Positions 23,149 through 31,451 of a DNA stretch of 51,483 nt are shown here, piece after piece. A program made the position numbers and the translations under genes. The stretch spans positions 1-51,483 of the forward strand of contig CAJUJL010000020.1 of the NCBI GenBank assembly GCA_910586725.1, written 5' to 3'. Under the pieces are notes generated by a model. That model did not search any database, was not told the origin of the DNA, and saw nothing but the letters and a program-made list of their open reading frames with translations. Numbering within the stretch: the stretch's first letter is position 1; every line of letters begins with the position of its first letter. The stretch comes from an uncultured Lachnospiraceae bacterium (GTDB lineage Bacteria; Bacillota; Clostridia; Lachnospirales; Lachnospiraceae).

Positions 23149-26010
23149 TTAATCCGTAACCGTATTGGATCCTCCGTTTACATCTTTTGCCTGTCCGTTA
23201 ATCAGTTCCTCCGCACTCTGTACCTGGAATATATAGGATAAAATGTCTCTGGATATATCCATGGCATTATGAGAAGTATATCCATAAGCAATCCTGGTCG
23301 TAATGGAAATCTGTGGATTTTGAAACGGTGCAAATCCTACAAACAGCGCATGGTTCGGCCGATTTTTCACCTGCTGTGCGGTACCTGTTTTGCCGGCTGC
23401 CGCAATCGGAAAATCCTTAAAGCTGTCGGCGTCTTCCACCATCATACGCATGCCGGAATGAATGGCGTCCCATTGTAACGGATTTAATACGTCTATCCGG
23501 TTCTTCACGGTCGGTTCAAAACTTTCCAATACGTTCTGATTATCGGCGTCTCTTACTTCTTTCAGCAAAGTTTGATTGTAAACCGTTCCTTTATTGGCAA
23601 CTGCGGTTACGTATCGCGCTATCTGAACCGTTGTGTAGTTGTTGTTACTTTGCCCGATCGACGCGGTAATCGGATATTCATCCGCCACTTTTGGCGAAGA
23701 TTCCGGTATTTCAATTCCCGTCTTCTCGTCTAATCCGTACATAGCGGCATATTTCTGAATCGTGGAAATGCCTTTTTTCTCATCGTATACGTTTCCGTTC
23801 AGGCTTAAACGGTAACCTGTTTCATAAAAATAATAGTTACAGGAATCCCGTATCGCTTCCGAAACGTTGATTAAACCGTGCGTTGATGATGGATAAATCC
23901 AGCATTTTGGTCCGTCTTCCTCTAAACGCGTAAATTTTCCTTCGTCTTTAATTTCCATATCCGTATCAATGACATTTTCTGCAAATCCGGCTGTAGAGGA
24001 AAGCATTTTAAAGGTAGAGCCGGGAGCCGTTTGTTCCTGGGTCGCACAATTATAAAGCGGATTGGAACGGTCATTTTTCAGGCTTGCCCAGTAAGCGGAA
24101 TCCATTGTATTTGCCAGACGATTATTGTCATATCCCGGATAAGAAACAAGCGCAAGGATTTCTCCTGTCTTTACATCCGTAATCACACACGAACCGGTAC
24201 ATGGGTCAAGAGCAAGCTGCGCCGGGGTGATTTCCAGATTTTTGATTTTTTCCCGTATGAAATTATAGGCAGATATGGAGCCGCTTGTCAATGCCGTAAC
24301 CTGCTCTTCATCGTATTTTAAAATTCCCTGGTCATACAAAAGAATGCATAGCTGCGTCCCGCTGATCCGATTCTGATGGATCATATATTTATATACAAGC
24401 TTGGAAAATTTATTGTCTCCTGCAAGTTCTTCCTGAATAAACGCAAGCAAAGCGGCATAAATTTCATTGGAATCCGAATACTTTTCATTTACGGAAAACT
24501 TTGTAATATCAATCCAGTTTTTAGCAATGGAATAGTTTAAATAATCTTTCAGGCTGGTATCTCCATTTTTCCACTGAAGGTATACCGTATCTTCCGTATC
24601 AATCTTGTCTTCTACAAGAATGCCGTTATCTTTTAGCATTTTAATAATGAAGGAAATATAATCCTGATTTTCATTGTCCAGATCTCCAAAAGGAACTGCC
24701 GCCTCCGATACAAGCTCCGATTGAATAGAACTCAGCACGTCCGCCTGTTTGGAAACAAATGCCGCATATACTTCCTGCTCCGTCTGACTGGCGCCTTCTG
24801 CCGAAAAACGCTCCATATTCAACACATTATTCTGGATCAGTGAAAAATAAACGTCGTCAATCGGAATAATAACATTGGATGCGTTTGTAACCTTCGATGA
24901 ATCGTAATCTTTTACATTTCGGATACTGTCATATACAATGCCCGCAATCTCCATTTCCAGCAAATCATATGTGGCCTTTGTCAGATCGGCGTCAATCGAC
25001 AAATAGGCATTGTTGCCGGCAACGGGCTCAATCCGCTCCTTGGTCTCCACTACTTTTCCAAGATTATCCACGTAAACCGTTTCCGTGCCTTTTTTTCCGC
25101 GGAGCGTCAAATCCAGATACTGTTCAATGCCGGATTTTCCAACGACGTCTGTCAGAGAATATTCTTTGCTTTCTTTGGAAAGCGCGTCGTATTCCTCCTG
25201 CGAGATATTGCCGGTATACCCGATAATCTGAGCAAAGTACTTGCTGTCCACATATTTGCGAAGCGTGGAATTTGCGACTTCCACTCCCTGAAGAACATCG
25301 GCATTTTCACTGATATAAGCAATCGTTTCTTCACAGACGTCCGTTGCAATTGTCGTGGAAATGTATTTCTGATAACCGTTTTTGGACATGTTGTAACGAA
25401 CAACCGTAATGCGGTATGCCATATCGCCTTTGTATTTTCCGGCGATTCCGAATTTATCATCGGACTGAAGGTATTCCATTACCTGTTTCGCAGTTGCTTC
25501 TCCTTCGTTATAACCCAGTTTTTTGTTAAACGCCAGATCTTCCACCAAAGGATGCCCATAGACGTCGGCCAGAAAACGCTGCAGCGTTTTATTTTCCACA
25601 TTATAAGAAAAAGATCCGTCTTCCCCCAGCGCAATCTCAAAATTATTATCTATAGCGTCTCCGTTTTCATCCAGCTTCAAAAAAATCTGCTCCAATACAT
25701 GGTTGATCGAATCATTTTTGTCACTGACAGAGTCATAGCTTCCGTTGTCCTCAATGGTAATAATATAGGCGAGCTCGTTATAAGCCAGTAACTTGCCGTT
25801 TCTGTCATAAATATTACCGCGGGTGCTTGCCAATTCCCTCTCTTTTTCGATTTTTAACGCATAATTTTTTAAATATTCTTCTCCGTTTACAATTTGAAGC
25901 ACAAAGATCCTCTGTAAAAGCATTCCAAACAATAAAATCATGGCCAGAGCCAACACAAACAATCTGGATTTGAAAAAATTAATTAAAAATTCTTTTATGG
26001 AATCAAACAA
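23149..26010 (-). CDS. Penicillin-binding protein 2 (class B transpeptidase), unusually long
   Basis: Elongasome transpeptidase that cross-links peptidoglycan, partner of RodA. A TTG at 26010 after AAGGAG is the likely start, overlapping mreD by 8 bases; an in-frame TTG at 26043 is an alternative with 964 residues. Counting from 26043: cytoplasmic tail, one membrane span near 30-50, PBP dimer domain (about 65-350), a long insert (about 370-620) and the transpeptidase domain. Active motifs are STFK (Ser676), SCN near 735 and KTGT near 885. The usual class B PBP puts the active Ser near 320-420, so roughly 250-300 residues are inserted between dimer and catalytic domains. Confidence 0.9.
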   Translation of the reverse strand: MFDSIKEFLINFFKSRLFVLALAMILLFGMLLQRIFVLQIVNGEEYLKNYALKIEKERELASTRGNIYDRNGKLLAYNELAYIITIEDNGSYDSVSDKNDSINHVLEQIFLKLDENGDAIDNNFEIALGEDGSFSYNVENKTLQRFLADVYGHPLVEDLAFNKKLGYNEGEATAKQVMEYLQSDDKFGIAGKYKGDMAYRITVVRYNMSKNGYQKYISTTIATDVCEETIAYISENADVLQGVEVANSTLRKYVDSKYFAQIIGYTGNISQEEYDALSKESKEYSLTDVVGKSGIEQYLDLTLRGKKGTETVYVDNLGKVVETKERIEPVAGNNAYLSIDADLTKATYDLLEMEIAGIVYDSIRNVKDYDSSKVTNASNVIIPIDDVYFSLIQNNVLNMERFSAEGASQTEQEVYAAFVSKQADVLSSIQSELVSEAAVPFGDLDNENQDYISFIIKMLKDNGILVEDKIDTEDTVYLQWKNGDTSLKDYLNYSIAKNWIDITKFSVNEKYSDSNEIYAALLAFIQEELAGDNKFSKLVYKYMIHQNRISGTQLCILLYDQGILKYDEEQVTALTSGSISAYNFIREKIKNLEITPAQLALDPCTGSCVITDVKTGEILALVSYPGYDNNRLANTMDSAYWASLKNDRSNPLYNCATQEQTAPGSTFKMLSSTAGFAENVIDTDMEIKDEGKFTRLEEDGPKCWIYPSSTHGLINVSEAIRDSCNYYFYETGYRLSLNGNVYDEKKGISTIQKYAAMYGLDEKTGIEIPESSPKVADEYPITASIGQSNNNYTTVQIARYVTAVANKGTVYNQTLLKEVRDADNQNVLESFEPTVKNRIDVLNPLQWDAIHSGMRMMVEDADSFKDFPIAAAGKTGTAQQVKNRPNHALFVGFAPFQNPQISITTRIAYGYTSHNAMDISRDILSYIFQVQSAEELINGQAKDVNGGSNTVTD

Positions 26011-26521
26011 ATTTACCAGCGCTCCTTTTTTCCATATATTCAAGCTTTTGGTTGATTTTCAATAGTATAAAATACAAAAATACAGTAACCATAATCGTGT
26101 AAACAAGCTCGGGAATAATTATATGAATCATATAATAAGGAAATGCAAATCTTCCCCGCAACAGAAATTGGAAGAAATAAACCAACAAATTGCAGATAAA
26201 GTCACTTGCCGTTATTAAAATAATCGGCAGTTTAATATCTTCCGGAAAAAATATTTTTCGGAAAAATCCGTTCACATACCCCAGGTACATATAAATCATA
26301 GCATAAAATCCAAGCGTTCCGCCATAAAACAAATCGATTAACAGCCCGCTGAAAAAGCCAATCAAAAGACCGTCCTTTTTCCCACGCATAAATCCAAACG
26401 CAGAAGTAACAATAATCAGAAGATTTGGTGAAATCGATGCAATAGCAAGAGCTTTAAACAGAGTGCTCTGCAGTACAAAGCAAATGATAATAATAATTGT
26501 GACAACAATCTTACGCTTCAT
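26003..26521 (-). CDS. mreD: Rod shape-determining protein MreD
   Basis: Integral membrane part of the elongasome. The 172-residue protein has five to six hydrophobic helices and the YGGTLGFYAMIYMYLGYVNG segment near 67. GGAGG lies six bases before ATG 26521. It overlaps the PBP2 gene. Confidence 0.88.
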   Translation of the reverse strand: MKRKIVVTIIIIICFVLQSTLFKALAIASISPNLLIIVTSAFGFMRGKKDGLLIGFFSGLLIDLFYGGTLGFYAMIYMYLGYVNGFFRKIFFPEDIKLPIILITASDFICNLLVYFFQFLLRGRFAFPYYMIHIIIPELVYTIMVTVFLYFILLKINQKLEYMEKRSAGKFV

Positions 26522-26532
26522 CGAATCCTCCG

Positions 26533-27393
26533 TTATTCTTCCGTTCCCAATTGTTTTTTGTCCAAAATAACAAGCACTTCTTCCAAATGCTCAAAATCAA
26601 CCGCCGGTGTAACGGTTCCTGACTTTGTCAGGTTATTCGAATCCATTTCCATCTTATTGATATATCCGATCAGAATTCCCTGCAAATATTTATCGCTGAT
26701 GTTGGAGGTTACGACAGGATCTCCTGCCTGGGCTTCATCATCAGAATCTTTCAAATCCGTAAGTAAAATGTTCTGATTGGCGTTCATCTCCTGCAGATCT
26801 CCATGTACGATACAGCGGTCGGATGTCGTCAGTACCATGCCGCTGACTTTGCTGATGTCGTCAATGATCGCGCGGACCTTTGCATAATTTGGTCCGACAT
26901 CCGTAACAATGCCAACCAGACCGCTTCCTGCTATTACATTCATATCGGTTTCAATACCGTCTTTTGCTCCTTTATCGATGGTAAAAATAGAAAACCAGTT
27001 TCCTGCGTCTTTTCCGATTACGTTGGCAGCGACTTTCTCATAGCTTGGATATTTTTGATCAAGATCTAAAAGATCTCTTAAATTATTGAGTTCATACTGT
27101 TCCAGTTTGATGGTGTTTAATTCCGATGTCAGTTCATCTACCTGGGCTTTCAGCTTCGCATTTTCTTCCATAACATCTTTTAAATCTTTCAGATTGTCTG
27201 TTTTATCCGAAATCCAAAGCCCTACATGATTGATGCCCCGCTGCATGGGAATAAAGACGTATCCCGCCGCCGTATTTAACGGCCCTCCGGAAAGATTCAT
27301 TGTAAAACTGGCATATACAAGAATTGCGCACAACAGCGTCAGACCCATTAACACATACTTGGATGGAATCTTAAATCTTGGTTTCCGTTTCAT
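26533..27393 (-). CDS. mreC: Rod shape-determining protein MreC
   Basis: Bitopic scaffold that couples MreB to PBP2/RodA. One membrane span near residues 12-32, a coiled coil (about 70-105, NAKLKAQVDELTSELN), and two beta-barrel domains with the GKDAGNWFSIFTIDKGAKDG segment near 127. Length 286 is typical. AGAGGT precedes ATG 27393. Confidence 0.93.
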   Translation of the reverse strand: MKRKPRFKIPSKYVLMGLTLLCAILVYASFTMNLSGGPLNTAAGYVFIPMQRGINHVGLWISDKTDNLKDLKDVMEENAKLKAQVDELTSELNTIKLEQYELNNLRDLLDLDQKYPSYEKVAANVIGKDAGNWFSIFTIDKGAKDGIETDMNVIAGSGLVGIVTDVGPNYAKVRAIIDDISKVSGMVLTTSDRCIVHGDLQEMNANQNILLTDLKDSDDEAQAGDPVVTSNISDKYLQGILIGYINKMEMDSNNLTKSGTVTPAVDFEHLEEVLVILDKKQLGTEE

Positions 27394-27406
27394 TCAAATA
27401 CCTCTA

Positions 27407-28423
27407 TTATCTCAAAATTCTGGTCTTCATATTGAACGTCAGATGTTTGAATTTACTGTCTGAAACAATTTTCATCAAACCGCGCACCACCGTCTCCTCC
27501 GGACCCTCACAGGTATTCACGCGGATATTTGTAATTTGGGTAAACAGCTCGTCCAAACTGTGGATCTGGGATCCTCCGCCCGTAATATAGATCCCTGCAT
27601 GAATAATATCTCTGGCCACTTCCGGCGGAGTTTTCTCCAAAATCATCTTAATGGAATTGCAAATGGAATTTAAATTGTCTTTGATTGCCTCATATACAGT
27701 CTGTGCACTTATTTCAAGTTCAATCGGCAAACCGCTGACAAGATCCCTTCCCACAATCACCATCGTTTCTTCTCTTCCGGGAAGTCCGCAGCCTAACATC
27801 TCTTTCAGGGATTTGGCCGTTTTCTGCCCGATGACCAAATTATAAGTGCGCCGGATATGGCTGATGATGGATTCGTCAATCCTGTTTCCGCCAAAATGCA
27901 GCAGGTCGCTTAATACAAGCCCGCCCAGAGAAATCACGGAAATCTCGGTCGTATCCGCTCCAATATCCACGATCATAATACCGGTAGGCTCGTTGACGTC
28001 TAATCCCAGTCCGACGGCGTCTGCAATCGGTTTTTCGCAGAGAAGAACATTTCTGGGTTTCGCTTTGCTTTTATAGAACAGATCAAAGAAAGCTTTCTTT
28101 TCGACCTCTGTAATATCCGTAGGAACTGCTACAATAAATTCCGCGCCGTGAATTTTTCCTTTGGCGCGCGATTCCAGAAAATCAAAAATCATATTCTGAA
28201 CATTGTTAAAATCAGCAATCACGCCGTTCATAATCGGAAACGTAACGTGAATGGTTTCCGGCGCCTTTTCATACATTGCATATGCAGCGTCACCATAAGC
28301 GTATAACTGGTTTTTGTTTACAATGGCAATTGTATTTTTCTCATTTAATATTTTGCCGGTTGATTTGCAGAACACCTTGATATTACAAGTTCCTAAATCA
28401 ATGCAATAAATATTGTTATTCAT
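27407..28423 (-). CDS. mreB: Actin-like cell shape protein MreB/Mbl
   Basis: Cytoskeletal ATPase that guides lateral wall synthesis. The 338-residue protein has the actin-fold phosphate loops IDLGTCNIKV near 8 and MIVDIGADTTEIS near 150 and the adenosine motif GIYITGGGSQI near 285. The IDLGT loop has Cys where most MreB proteins have Ala or Ser. It is followed by mreC and mreD as usual. Confidence 0.93.
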   Translation of the reverse strand: MNNNIYCIDLGTCNIKVFCKSTGKILNEKNTIAIVNKNQLYAYGDAAYAMYEKAPETIHVTFPIMNGVIADFNNVQNMIFDFLESRAKGKIHGAEFIVAVPTDITEVEKKAFFDLFYKSKAKPRNVLLCEKPIADAVGLGLDVNEPTGIMIVDIGADTTEISVISLGGLVLSDLLHFGGNRIDESIISHIRRTYNLVIGQKTAKSLKEMLGCGLPGREETMVIVGRDLVSGLPIELEISAQTVYEAIKDNLNSICNSIKMILEKTPPEVARDIIHAGIYITGGGSQIHSLDELFTQITNIRVNTCEGPEETVVRGLMKIVSDSKFKHLTFNMKTRILR

Positions 28424-28450
28424 TGTAATTCTCCCTTCAATCCGTCTGTC

Positions 28451-29143
28451 CTAATACAGCAGATTTTCCTCTTTAAAGCTGAAATATTGATTGTCACCTA
28501 TGATAATATGGTCCGATAAGTGAATCCCTAACATCTCTCCGCATTCCTGTATTTTTCTGGTTACAAGCTTATCCTGCGTACTTGGCAGCGGCACCCCGCT
28601 GGGATGATTGTGCAGCAAAATAATATGAACTGCCTGACGCATCAGCGCCCGAATAAAGATTTCTCTCGGTGACACAAGCGATGCGTTGACCGTTCCAACG
28701 GAGATCATCTCGTCTCCCAGTAAAACGGACTGGGAATCAAACATGCAAAGCATCAGTTTTTCTCTGTTCTCATGGCGAAGCTCTTCCATATAATAAAGCG
28801 CAACCGATGAGGCGTTGTTTAGTGATACTTCACGTATTCTTGTCGCTTTTGTCATTCGTTTTGTAATCTCTGCAAGGCATTTTAACTGAATGGCCTTGAC
28901 CGTGCCGATACCGGGGATTTGCATAAAATCTTTCAGACTCAGGTGATGCAGGTTCAAAAGATTTCTTTGGTTGAGGTTTAATATATCCTGCGCAACCTCA
29001 ATGGATTTTTTGCCGGCAGTGCCCGTGCGGATAATGACTGCCAAAAGTTCTGCATCTGAAAGGCATTCCGCCCCATATTGCAGACATTTCTCGTAGGGTT
29101 TCTCGGAGTCCGGTAATTCTTTTACCGTTAAGTGTTGGTTCAT
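28451..29143 (-). CDS. radC: RadC-family JAB/MPN domain protein
   Basis: Conserved protein with helix-hairpin-helix (IPGIGTVKAIQL near 73) and a C-terminal JAMM metalloprotease-like domain, HNHPSG near 175 with a downstream Asp. Despite the old name, a DNA repair role is unproven. The gene leads the mre operon, its usual place in Bacillus and Clostridia (radC-mreB). Confidence 0.92.
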   Translation of the reverse strand: MNQHLTVKELPDSEKPYEKCLQYGAECLSDAELLAVIIRTGTAGKKSIEVAQDILNLNQRNLLNLHHLSLKDFMQIPGIGTVKAIQLKCLAEITKRMTKATRIREVSLNNASSVALYYMEELRHENREKLMLCMFDSQSVLLGDEMISVGTVNASLVSPREIFIRALMRQAVHIILLHNHPSGVPLPSTQDKLVTRKIQECGEMLGIHLSDHIIIGDNQYFSFKEENLLY

Positions 29144-29201
29144 GAAATGTCCTTTCTACTCTCCTACCTGTATGGAAATTCAAAAAGTCATTCAAACCAT
29201 T

Positions 29202-30506
29202 TTAACACATTAGGCTCTTATTAACAAGATTTTGCTCATAAAGTTTTTGCAGGGACATTAAAATGCCAAATTTCGCATGCGGATACGTAAGCCCTCCCTG
29301 AAAATAAACGGAATACGGAGGCTTCAACGGCCCGTCCGCGCTAAGCTCAATGGAGGAGCCCTGTACAAACGCTCCTGCCGCCATAATCACGTCGCTGTCG
29401 TAGCCGGGCATTGCCCATGGCTCCGGCGTCACATAAGAGTCTACGGGAGCCGCCGCCTGGATTCCTTTACAAAATGCCGTCATGGCATCCGGATGATGGA
29501 AGGTGACCGACTGAATAATGTCATGACGGCTTTCCTTTCCGTTGGGAAGCACGTCAAATCCCAATGCTTCATAGATATTCGCGGCAAAAACGGCGCCTTT
29601 TAAAGCGGCGTTTACTACGGTTGGAGCCAAAAACAGACCTTGAAAAAACGACTGCATAATCCCCAGAGACGCGCCTACTTCTTTTCCAAGTCCCGGTGAA
29701 GTCAGGCGGTACGCCGCATTTTCCACGCATTCCTTTCGGCCGGCAATATATCCGCCAACCGGAGCCAGTCCCCCTCCGGGATTTTTGATCAGAGAACCTA
29801 CAATCAAATCCGCACCGACTTCCAGAGGCTCTTTTTCTTCCACAAATTCTCCATAGCAATTATCTACCATACAGATAACATCTGATTTGATATTTTTGAT
29901 AAAAGCAATTAGTTCCCCGATTTTTTTTACGGATAAGGTAGGCCGCACGGCATAGCCTTTGGAACGCTGGATCGTCACTAATTTCGTTTTTTCGTTTATC
30001 GCTTTTTTTATCGCGTCATAATCAAAGCTTCCGTCCTCCAGCAAATCTGCCTGACGGTAGGAAATGTTGTATTCCGCAAGCGAGCCTTTTGACGGACGAA
30101 TGCCAATGACGCTTTCTAAGGTGTCGTATGGTTTGCCTACCGGAGAAAGAAGTTCGTCTCCCGGACGCAGATTTGACATAAGAGCCAGGGAAAGCGCATG
30201 CGTCCCACAGGTAATCTGCGGACGCACAAGCGCGTCTTCTCCCCGAAAGCATTCGGCATATACGGCTTCCAACGTATCTCTTCCCAAATCATTATAGCCA
30301 TATCCGCTTGTGCTCCCAAAGCATTCCGCGCTCACCCTGTTTTTCTGCATGGCGGAAATTACTTTCATTTGATTCCATTCCGCCGTCTGATCAAAAATAG
30401 CAAATCTTTCTTTCAGCTTTTCTTCCGTTCTGCGTCCAAACTCATAGACTTCCTTACAAATTCCAAGGCTTTCGTATTGTTTCTGCATTCTGTCACTGCA
30501 ATTCAT
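29202..30506 (-). CDS. Methionine gamma-lyase-like PLP enzyme ('aluminum resistance' family)
   Basis: PLP-dependent fold-type I protein of the PF06838 family, called YnbB in Bacillus and often annotated as aluminum resistance or methionine gamma-lyase. The PLP-lysine segment is GSLIKNPGGGLAP near 240, and GTHALSLAL near 100 and DNCYGEF near 215 fit PLP binding. The real substrate is not established. Its ATG overlaps the miaA stop (ATGA). In several Firmicutes hfq lies between miaA and this gene; here none does. Confidence 0.85.
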   Translation of the reverse strand: MNCSDRMQKQYESLGICKEVYEFGRRTEEKLKERFAIFDQTAEWNQMKVISAMQKNRVSAECFGSTSGYGYNDLGRDTLEAVYAECFRGEDALVRPQITCGTHALSLALMSNLRPGDELLSPVGKPYDTLESVIGIRPSKGSLAEYNISYRQADLLEDGSFDYDAIKKAINEKTKLVTIQRSKGYAVRPTLSVKKIGELIAFIKNIKSDVICMVDNCYGEFVEEKEPLEVGADLIVGSLIKNPGGGLAPVGGYIAGRKECVENAAYRLTSPGLGKEVGASLGIMQSFFQGLFLAPTVVNAALKGAVFAANIYEALGFDVLPNGKESRHDIIQSVTFHHPDAMTAFCKGIQAAAPVDSYVTPEPWAMPGYDSDVIMAAGAFVQGSSIELSADGPLKPPYSVYFQGGLTYPHAKFGILMSLQKLYEQNLVNKSLMC

Positions 30507-31450
30507 GGCAATATCCCCTTTTCTCTCAAAATGGCAAGCATTTCCGTTAAAATAGCGTCTTCATCATAGGAAAACTGACCTTTGTTCAGCCAGACTACGT
30601 CTTTTTCCCTTCCAAACCATGTAAGCTGGCGTTTTGCAAAATGTCTCGTGTCCCGCTTTAAAATATAAACGGCTTCTTTCAGAGTAATCTCATTGTTTAA
30701 ATAAGCAAGCAATTCTTTATAGCCAAGTCCCTGCATGGAAACCATTCCTTTGTGGCATCCCATCGCCTTTAGTTTTTTTACTTCTTCCAAAAGCCCCTGC
30801 GCAAGCATAGCGTCCACGCGCTTTTCAATCTGCGCATAGATCCGCTCTCTTTTATCGTTTAATACGAAATATACAAAACGGTAGGGAGATTCTTTTTGAC
30901 GTTCTTTTGCATTGTGCTTAGAAATCGGGTATCCGTTCTGCTCAAAAAACTCCAAAGCGCGGATGACTCGTTTTACATTATTGGGATGAATGAGGACGGC
31001 CGATTCTTTGTCTACTTTTTCTAAACGCGCATGCAGCGCCTCATTTCCCTCTGTTTTGGCATACGTCTCCAGTTCCCTGCGGAACGCATCCGAGGAACGC
31101 TCTTTGGAAAAATCAATGTCATACAATACGGACTGGATATAAAATCCGGTGCCGCCCACAAGGATGGGCATACGGTTTTCTGCATAGATCTCCCGAATAT
31201 ATTTTTTAGCCAGCTTTTGAAAAAGAACAATGTTAAATTCTTCATCCGGCATCAGCTCGTCAATCAGATAATGCGGAACGCCCTGCATTTCTTCCGTTGT
31301 AATTTTGGCGGATCCAATGTCCATATAGCGGTACACCTGCATGGAGTCCGCTGAAATAACAGACCCGTTCACGGCCTTTGCCAGACGGACGGACAAATTT
31401 GTCTTACCTGCAGCCGTTGGACCGGACAGGATAATCAAGGGTGGTTTCAT
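30503..31450 (-). CDS. miaA: tRNA dimethylallyltransferase
   Basis: Adds a dimethylallyl group to A37 of tRNAs reading U-starting codons. The Walker A GPTAAGKT is near residue 10, DSMQVYRYMDIGSAK near 36, GGTGFYIQS near 100 and the C-terminal TRHFAKRQLTWF near 275. Start 31450 follows AAAGGA and lies one base after the mutL stop. The product is 315 residues. Confidence 0.95.
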   Translation of the reverse strand: MKPPLIILSGPTAAGKTNLSVRLAKAVNGSVISADSMQVYRYMDIGSAKITTEEMQGVPHYLIDELMPDEEFNIVLFQKLAKKYIREIYAENRMPILVGGTGFYIQSVLYDIDFSKERSSDAFRRELETYAKTEGNEALHARLEKVDKESAVLIHPNNVKRVIRALEFFEQNGYPISKHNAKERQKESPYRFVYFVLNDKRERIYAQIEKRVDAMLAQGLLEEVKKLKAMGCHKGMVSMQGLGYKELLAYLNNEITLKEAVYILKRDTRHFAKRQLTWFGREKDVVWLNKGQFSYDEDAILTEMLAILREKGILP

Positions 31451-31451
31451 A

